From Coptodactyla brooksi (lineage: Eukaryota > Arthropoda > Insecta > Coleoptera > Scarabaeidae): a stretch of DNA of 22,429 nt. The translations under genes and the position numbers were made by a program. The stretch covers positions 1-22,429 of the forward strand of contig JAWQRM010000467.1 in NCBI GenBank assembly GCA_033557675.1, read 5' to 3'. The notes beneath the pieces are model-generated. The model saw only the letters and a program-made list of their open reading frames with translations. It ran no database searches and was not told where the DNA came from. This document shows positions 16,340 to 22,429 of the stretch, piece after piece. How positions within the stretch are numbered: position 1 is the first letter of the stretch; each line of letters begins with the position of its first letter.

Positions 16340-17672
16340 GTTTTTATTTCATTCATAATGAGTAACATAATTGGAAAGCCAACAAGAAAGAACCTTCCAC
16401 CTCAAATCAGCAAAAATCAAAATAACCAAATCATATTTGGTTATTTATTAAAAAAAAACTTGACTATGCTTGGATACGATTTGTGGGAAGAATAGATTTC
16501 GAACCACCGTTATTTGAATGGCCAGAAATTGCTGGTGTAAAAACGAATTTTTCTCCGTGCGAATTATTTTTTCAAGTTTTTGATAACAGCACATTTGAAA
16601 TGTTTGTCACTTACAGTAATTTGTATGCTGCGAAAAAGTATAAAGCTCCAAATATTACTTTGTCAGAAGTTCGAGCATTCTTTGGTGTTCTTATGTTGAG
16701 TGGTTATGTTCAAGTTCCACGTAGCGGAAGGTTTGGGAAAATAGCTCTGACACTCACAATGACCTCGTTTCAAGTGCAATCTCAAGGGATAGATTTGAGT
16801 ATTTTTTGATTAATTTGCATTGTTATTACAACAATAATCTGTCACAGAAAAATAGATTTGCAAAAGTAAGGCCCCTATTTAAAACAATTTTTTAAAAATA
16901 AACAGCAATTTTCAAACCTTTTCACACATATGTGAAGTACACAATATCGACGAATTTGAAGTACACAATGGTGCCATATTTTGGAAGACACTGATGCAAG
17001 GAATTTATTAAGGACAAACCGATTTGGAAAAGAATTCAAGGTGTGGATGAGAACAACTTCACCTGCAGGTTGCATTGGATTTTGTGTTTGGCTGGAATGC
17101 GTAACAACGCAAATATCCAATAAATATAAACCTTTTGGACTTGGACCAACGATTGTTTTACAATACTCTGATGTGTTATCGCAGATTCTAACTTTAAAAT
17201 ATTACATCTTCTTCGATAACTTTTTTACCACCGTGCCTCTCATGGGAGAACTTTCGAAAAGAAACATTAGAGGCACAGGCACCTTTAGACAAAATAGAAT
17301 TTCAAAATGTACAATATTATCCAAAAACAAGATGAAAAAAGAGCCAAGAGGTTCATATGATTATAGCACGACAGAAAATAAAGACATGATAGTAAAATGG
17401 AATGACTATCATGATTTTATTTTCTTGATAATTTGCAAGTTCAACCTGTACATCAGGTTTCAAGATTAACCAAAAAGAAACAAGTTATGGTAGATCAACC
17501 CTACAGTATTTTCATGCACAAGTTTATGGGTAGCGTAGACCGATGCGATGAAAATGTCAGCTACTATCGCACATCAGTCCGGGGAAAGAAATTGACAATT
17601 GGCAAACATATTACTCCAAACAAACAGATCGCCAAAGAAAAGAGGAAGGCCGTCCAGCTTAGAAAATATTAA
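16340..17672 (+). pseudogene. piggyBac-family transposase, frameshifted pseudogene
   Basis: The piggyBac DDE transposase is readable almost end to end but in seven frame segments. In order: GKPTRKNLPPQIS (16376 on); IDFEPPLFEWPEIAG and FVTYSNLYAAKKYK (16495-16720); WENSSDTHNDLVSSAISRD and NRFAKVRPLFK (16728-16890); NIDEFE, with the first catalytic Asp codon at 16949-16951; MVPYFGRH (16968-16991); RFGKEFKVWM to FFDNFFTTVPLMGEL, with the second catalytic Asp at 17215-17217, through GTGTFRQNR and VKWND; and VQPVHQVSRLTKKK to FMGSVDRCDENVSYYRTSVR, with the DxxD pair at 17538-17540 and 17547-17549. After SVRGKK the usual region of about 100 residues is missing and the frame ends in a Lys-rich tail, suggesting an internal deletion. 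All four catalytic Asp codons survive, but six frame changes and stops make the gene inactive. No terminal repeats or TTAA targets were identified. Confidence 0.93.
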
Positions 17673-18269
17673 ATCTCTTTGATAACTGAAAAAACACTAA
17701 AAAAGTTTGTTAGATGTAATGTTGCCTTACATATGGAGTGTTTCGTTAGCTATCACCATAAAGAAGACGTTTAACTTAACTTCTCTTTTACAATGTCTAT
17801 GTGTCCTTTTAAAAGGACTTCATCAAAAAAAGGGTCTGTAAAAAATAAATAAAATGTTAAAATGTTTTTGATATGGCCTTTAGAGATTATTTTTTACCAT
17901 TTTACTACGGCCGATACAAAAAAGAGAAAAAAATATTCATAAATAGGTTAAACATGTCGTTTAAAAAACGAACATACAAGTAATGATAATAAAATAAATG
18001 TTGTATATGAAAGATTGAATGGTTATCACCGTGGGACAAGAAGTATTCCCCACATAATTCTTAATCAATTCTTGGATATAATACTGCTGTCATAATACAT
18101 CATGTGATGCGTCACAATCCGTCACGTCGTAAAATACATTTCTCGTCAACTTCATATCGACTAACTACCCCACACACTTCGTTATAGTGGAACCTGTTTA
18201 CAGTATTAACTTCTCCATTAAGAGGCACACCAATTTACCTTTAATCTCAAGTTGTGGGCACTAAAAATC
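17673..18269. other. 3' flank of the piggyBac pseudogene, no gene
   Basis: A+T-rich. AATAAATAAA (17843-17852) could be the element's polyadenylation signal. 18095-18130 has clustered E-box/CRE-like words (ATCATGTGATGCGTCAC, CGTCACGTCG). No further coding frame is recognised. Confidence 0.45.
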
Positions 18270-18995
18270 ATGGAATCATTACATAGCTTCGTTCTCGACA
18301 TGTGTGCAGGTGGCAATTTCAGGTTAATTGAGAGAGGACGTCAATTGCTCGCCTCTATCCTCACCTAATTGACAATTTCGTGCAGTATAGCTGCACTACT
18401 TGCATGCTTACTACTTTCTATGCAGAACTACGAGATGTCCAGGTGGTTGAAATTCGGACGTGTACACATGCCGCCTAAACGCCATGGGATTTGTATGCGT
18501 TATTATTGCTGTTCTTTGCACTCTGAGGGTTTAGATTACCATAATTAATTTTATCCTGGTACAGCAATAACTAGAGCTATCTTTCCCAATGGTACAAAAC
18601 TGCTTTCATACTAGACATTAAACAAATTGAAAATTTGCTGTATACAGTTATTATGGTATTAGTATGGTATTAGTAGTTACTAAGCGAAAAATAATTAAAA
18701 TAGGTGCTGTGAAAGCAATGTCTATATATACAAGTTCTTTTATTTGTCATTATTTCTTTAAAAATAGTTTTACTTCCGCATGATTCTTTTTTTTTAACTT
18801 TTTGTTAAGTTTTGAATTTGGTGCAATAATACAAAAGATTATTACTTTACTTCCTTAATTATAAACCAATCTTTGTATTCAGCTTTCAAGGTAATGTTTC
18901 CATATGAGCTGCTGTTGTGAGTGAATGTGTATTTTCCGTGTTAGTCTTAGAAAAGCTTATTAAAGCAACGGACAGGTCGTTGTCTACAGACGTAA
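18270..18995. other. No gene recognised; 5' flank of the candidate exon
   Basis: A short frame from ATG 18270 (about 31 codons) has no identifiable motif. A perfect tandem duplication of ATGGTATTAGT lies at 18653-18663 and 18664-18674. 18900-18995 becomes less A+T-rich (GAGCTGCTGTTGTGAGTG, GCAACGGACAGGTCG) and could be the 5' untranslated part of an exon beginning at 18996. Confidence 0.4.
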
Positions 18996-19059
18996 ATGGC
19001 TGTCGAATCCGAGGTTCAGCGTGAAATTGAAAAGGAACCTGATCTGCCATCTACAACTG
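18996..19059 (+). CDS. Candidate first coding exon of a host gene (partial)
   Basis: ATG in a good insect start context (GTAAATGG) opens a hydrophilic, acidic frame: MAVESEVQREIEKEP, then DLPSTTG. It reaches a donor-like CTG|GTAAAT with GT at 19060-19061, which would leave phase 1. Codon use is balanced and unlike the Phe/Ile-rich chance frames nearby, and the sequence just upstream is also less A+T-rich, as for a 5' UTR. If unspliced, the frame runs into AT-rich DNA and stops about 20 codons later. I cannot identify the protein or find a convincing second exon downstream; GTTGCAG at 20163-20169 is a possible acceptor, but the following frame stops after about 20 codons. It may also be chance. 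Confidence 0.35.
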
Positions 19060-19478
19060 GTAAATTAACTGTCCTAAGAATAACACACTTAGGCATAAGC
19101 GAGTATTTTAGGAAGAATGACATATGCAATGCATATTCATGACTTTAGAAACTGAACATATTTTGATTAATTTTATATTGTCATACTTCCTTTTATTCAT
19201 ATGATGTCTAAATTAAATGTCAGCATTATTGACCTTACACTAAATGTAAAAAAAGAAACTTTCCAAATGTTCTACGCATTTTAATCTGTTTGTTTTCACT
19301 ACCTTATAAATATACTGTGGGTTTATTAAAAAATTCGTACATTTCTCTACTTCGTCGTCCTATTTGCCCATGTTTTGTTACCGTTCAGGACTGTTGATCT
19401 TGTTCTCGTGGTATGCATTATTTTTTATTATGAAAAGAACCAAGCACATTAGCTTATGATCGGCCTTACTATTCAGAA
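19060..19478. other. No gene recognised; possible first intron
   Basis: A+T-rich sequence after the donor-like site, with stops in all frames. Confidence 0.4.
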
Positions 19479-19503
19479 ACACACACACACACACACATAC
19501 ACA
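19479..19503. repeat. CA microsatellite
   Basis: About nine CA units followed by an interrupted TACACA. A second short CATACATACACAC run lies at 19569-19582. Confidence 0.95.
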
Positions 19504-19582
19504 TAGGCGCTCAAATTCATGCCATGTTCATGTCGTTGATCCCGAATAATGCTAAGAGCAGGATTCACACATACATACACAC

Positions 19583-21118
19583 CTGCTCGCAGTACATCCC
19601 TCGGATAATTTAGTCATTTAATGACTGCGGCATAGGGATATTTTTCAGAGAAGGTGTCGAAAATTACATGGGTTATTTGAAAGTGGAATAACCCGGCGAA
19701 AAAAAATCGTAGGATAAGTATTTAAAAACCCAGTTTAAAGAGACTTTAAGCTGTAAAGTGGCTGTAATAAAAGTTTTTAAAAAAAATTTTAATATCCATG
19801 CACGATTTCAAAATTGAGTGTTTTTTGGAATAATTCGTTATGTTCAAAGCACCATCTATTTGAGGGAAATAGTTTGCAGCTCAAACTATGGTTTCAACCT
19901 TATAACTATGGCTTCAACCTTCAAAATACCTTTTTATTTGTCGTTTTACCACCATTTCCCGCGATGCTATGTAAGTTCAATTGTGTTTGTATCTCTAAAT
20001 ATCCATTTGTATCTCTAAACGTTGAGACGAGTCTTAAATAAGAATATAAGAGTAAAAGTTCTGTTAAATAGAAATGTATTCTGTGGGTCTTCTTGTTTTA
20101 GTCCATTCTGACCTCCAATTTTTCCGTTTCTTTCCCATTTGCTCTGACGGTACTTGTTGTCTGTTGCAGGTCATTTTTATTACTCTGGGCAGTTTAATTG
20201 TATAAGAATCATTGCATCATTAAATCATTGAATAGGTAAAGGAGCATGAATATCGTATTGGTAACACAATACTGGTTTTAGGAAGAAAGCATGATCGGTA
20301 GTTTCAAAGGGAAAAGTATCGTATAGGGTAAGAAAATATCTGTATACAAAACTAAGAGCTGGTATTCACACACAAACGGGTATCTCCAAAAAAAAATTAA
20401 ACAAATTTTTTTTGTAATGGAATAGTATAATTTTACATAAAAGTTTGATATCTCCTATTTTTTTCTTTTCATGCGAGTATAAAAAATTTATCTATGGTTT
20501 TATTTCAAAATTTCCGAAATAAATTAATGAATGTGTTCGAAGCTTGTTAATATTATGACATTGTTTGTCATAATGATAACAAATCTTGTCTGTTAGCAGT
20601 TTTAATTTTCTTAGATCCTATTTGACACTGCTACCTTTTGCTTAGATACTACCGTCGTATTGTTAGTGTTCAATAATGATGTTTTTGTTTTCTTCCCATA
20701 TTTCATTTATTTTCGATTCACGTTATGATCTGGTTTTTGATCAAAATTATCGAATAGGGCAGGAAACTAATACAGTTACTATGTTTTAAAAGTATCACGT
20801 AATTGAGTCTAGGGTATCCGTTACTTTTGGACTGGTTAAGGTCTCGTGTCTATTCGTATTATTATCGTTTTGTTACCATCCTTAGTGCTTCCCTTTCATT
20901 ATTTTTGAGTGCTTTAAATGTTATGCACTGTTCGCATTTAAAATGCCGTCATTCTTTGAAGTACATGAATATGTTGACGAGTTATTTTGGCGACTGAAGA
21001 ACATCCGGTGCATCAGATCGTCTTCATGCGGAAAATTTCCCTGAGAGTAGATTGAAACACGACTGAAATCCGTCACTGGCATAGCAATGGTACGGTAGTT
21101 TTAAGACATTTTGTCATG
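19583..21118. other. No gene recognised; small tandem duplication
   Basis: AACTATGG(T/C)TTCAACCTT is repeated at 19884-19901 and 19904-19921 (one difference). TTTGTATCTCTAAA also occurs twice near 19986-20019. The frames at 19814-20041, 19818-20018 and 20803-20997 are T-rich and motif-free. 21000-21118 may hold the decayed N-terminus of the transposase that follows. Confidence 0.5.
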
Positions 21119-21480
21119 AATCCTCAAGATTCCATCGTTGGAATTGCTGCTTAGTGTGGTATTTCCATATCTTCCGCTTAGTGTATTTCAAAACTTCAAA
21201 CATTTCATCCATTGAAGGTTCATTTTCAGCAAGACCTCCTGGCTACAGACTATCCAAGAACATTAAATTTTATGTCATACATACAGGTATACTTGTACGA
21301 TGATAACATCCTGTTATCAAAAATATTATGGTCAGACGAATCATGTTTTCCAATGGCTATAATCTTTATTATTGGGCTGATACAAATCCCCACATTTGGA
21401 GTGTTAATGTTTTGTTAATCTTCCATGAGTATCTATGGGACTTTATTTCCGTTCAGGAGTACCTACTTTATTGAAGAAAG
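21119..21480 (+). pseudogene. Mariner-like DDE transposase fragment
   Basis: One frame from 21119 gives NPQDSIVGIAA, a stop, CGISISSA, a stop, CISKLQTFHPLKVHFQQD and LLATDYPRTLNF. This is the helix-turn-helix and linker order of an abundant insect transposase family. It is followed by DDNILLSKILWSDESCF, where the SDE aspartate (codon 21335-21337) is the expected first catalytic residue. After about 21347 the reading continues in another frame as SNGYNLYYWADTNPHIWSVNV, again matching the family (HYWAxxNPH). There are two in-frame stops and at least one frameshift. The C-terminal catalytic half is not clearly recognisable, though IPNGNGMRPIA near 21530 could be a remnant. Non-functional. Confidence 0.82.
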
Positions 21481-21932
21481 TACCTTTACATACTCGTTAA
21501 TTACACAGCGATACAAAATCGAACATTCCGAATGGGAATGGAATGAGACCAATTGCAAATGAAAGTTGACATTATCCATAACAAAACCTTCAAGGGTTTG
21601 TTTTTAGTTCAGTGAGAGATTTTTTTATACGCATTTGAAGTTGGTGATTTTGGAAGGCTGTCTAACAAGGAATGATCATTGAAAATTTGATAAAGTAATG
21701 CGTATTTATTTTTATTATCCTGGAAAGCTGTGGTATCTTACTGTTTTCTAATGATATTACGAAGTACATTTTATTATTTTCAGTTACGATTTCAGTTACG
21801 TTACTATTACAAAAATGCAATTTTTATGGAAAAAAATTGTGTTTTTTATTGGAAAAATTGTTTTGTTTATTACAAAAACAACTTTTTTATTTAAAAGTAT
21901 TATATCTTATTTGGATCTCATTTTGGATCCGC
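21481..21932. other. Flank between two elements; tandem TTTCAGTTACG and minus-strand poly(A) signals
   Basis: TTTCAGTTACG(A/T) is duplicated at 21778-21789 and 21790-21801. On the minus strand, AATAAA words at 21886-21891, 21866-21871 and 21845-21850 lie 40-90 bases past the stop of the gene at 21933 and could be its polyadenylation signals. Otherwise A+T-rich and non-coding. Confidence 0.5.
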
Positions 21933-22429
21933 TTAATCATAATCACTATCACTGTCAATTTGCATGTTTGAAGTAGCAAAAGCTCCAGAAGTAGTAGGTT
22001 GTGGATCTCTGTATGTTTCTGGTTCTTGCTCTTCGTCAGTATCCTCTTCATCGGTTGTTCTCTTCAACCACCAGCATAAATCACCTAACATAGAATGTAG
22101 TTCCTTTCCTCTGTATCTAGTTTCCATGGTTAAAGTTACTTGGTGAAAACGTTCACCTTGCTCATCAGATTCGGTGGATAGTTGGTTTTCAAACCAATCC
22201 ATATGGTGATGGAGAAAATGAATTTTTAATGACATATTCACACCAAGGTCCTCAAAGGCTTTCAAGAGACGTTTAACTCTTTGTGCACTATCCGGTTCTC
22301 GTTTTTTACCAAGAACTTTTTCGATTACGTCTTTAATTGCATCCCATGCAATTAATTGATGTTGATCCAAAGAATTTTCAAAATCATTATTTTTCACCAA
22401 TCTTCTAATGTCTGGACCATTAAACATAC
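21933..22429 (-). CDS. Uncharacterised arthropod multicopy protein, probably transposon-derived (5' partial)
   Basis: An uninterrupted minus-strand frame runs from the window edge to a stop at 21933-21935. The ATG at 22427 is probably internal, because relatives carry sequence before GPDIRRL. Numbering from that Met, conserved words are GPDIRRL (4-10), IAWDAIKDVIEKVLG (26-40), MSLKIHFLHHHMDWF (65-79), SDEQGERFHQ (87-96), METRYRG (101-107) and CWWLKR (118-123). An acidic, disordered tail follows (TTDEEDTDEEQEPE to DSDSDYD). The KIHFLxxHxDxF / DEqGERFHQ / MExRYxG series marks a family that I recall as repeated in arthropod genomes without assigned function; I cannot place it in a named transposase superfamily. 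Unlike everything else here it has no stop or frameshift over 164 codons. AATAAA signals follow at 21845-21891. Confidence 0.8.
   Translation of the reverse strand, partial: MFNGPDIRRLVKNNDFENSLDQHQLIAWDAIKDVIEKVLGKKREPDSAQRVKRLLKAFEDLGVNMSLKIHFLHHHMDWFENQLSTESDEQGERFHQVTLTMETRYRGKELHSMLGDLCWWLKRTTDEEDTDEEQEPETYRDPQPTTSGAFATSNMQIDSDSDYD

Noticed and set aside
16875..17120. 81-codon minus-strand open frame
   Set aside because: Antisense shadow of the piggyBac transposase.
20163..20240. Second exon of the gene starting at 18996
   Set aside because: The acceptor-like GTTGCAG and donor-like ATAG|GTAAAG frame a segment that stops in the required phase after about 20 codons.
21964..22146. 60-codon plus-strand open frame
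   Set aside because: Antisense shadow of the acidic tail of the gene at 21933-22429.
1..22429. CRISPR array or bacterial operon
   Set aside because: No regularly spaced repeats with unique spacers; coding content is eukaryotic transposons and intron-like signals.

Overview
The window looks like A+T-rich, repeat-dense intergenic DNA of an arthropod, most likely an insect. The evidence is the mix of decayed transposon coding sequence: a jockey/CR1-type LINE, a BEL/Pao LTR element, a piggyBac transposase and a mariner-like DDE transposase of the kind common in insect genomes. There are also splice-like signals, TA and CA microsatellites, and no bacterial operon structure. Almost every long open frame is either a transposon fragment or chance; no complete host gene is visible.

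Layout. 1-110: right end of a PIF/Harbinger-like DNA element. 111-272: AT-only block. 273-399: a palindrome with 62-nt arms. 436-1955 (minus): fossil LINE from the endonuclease C-terminus through the reverse transcriptase. 2600-3430: weak coding-like remnant with a TA microsatellite. 4060-4560 (minus): BEL/Pao reverse-transcriptase fragment. 4685-4905 (minus strand): a non-coding repeat whose relatives lie at 10160-10330 and 10680-10880. 6240-6358: two back-to-back hairpins and a CTGAAGA...GAAAC module. 6455-6690 and 7200-7385: diverged direct repeat. 7420-7643: Stowaway/mariner-like terminus and a 19-bp hairpin. 8330-8874: an insertion with a 13-bp target-site duplication and a terminal A run. 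9354-9566: possible membrane-anchor exon running into a repeat. 9491-9600, 12237-12345 and 13552-13636: three copies of a dispersed repeat; the middle one keeps a near-complete hammerhead-ribozyme fold. 14050-14880 (minus): purine-rich gag/ORF1-like remnant. 16340-17672: piggyBac transposase pseudogene with six frame changes. 18996-19059: the best candidate for a host 5' coding exon. 21119-21480: mariner-like transposase fragment. 21933-22429 (minus): intact, incomplete-at-edge gene of an uncharacterised, probably transposon-derived arthropod family.

The genes do not form a pathway. The window is a graveyard of independent insertions of several classes. The two items most likely still functional are the open gene at the right edge and the possible first exon at 18996. 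The most unusual item is the three-copy repeat with hammerhead-like architecture, which resembles the terminal modules of Penelope-like retroelements and retrozymes. All family calls come from reading motifs by eye; no database search was run.
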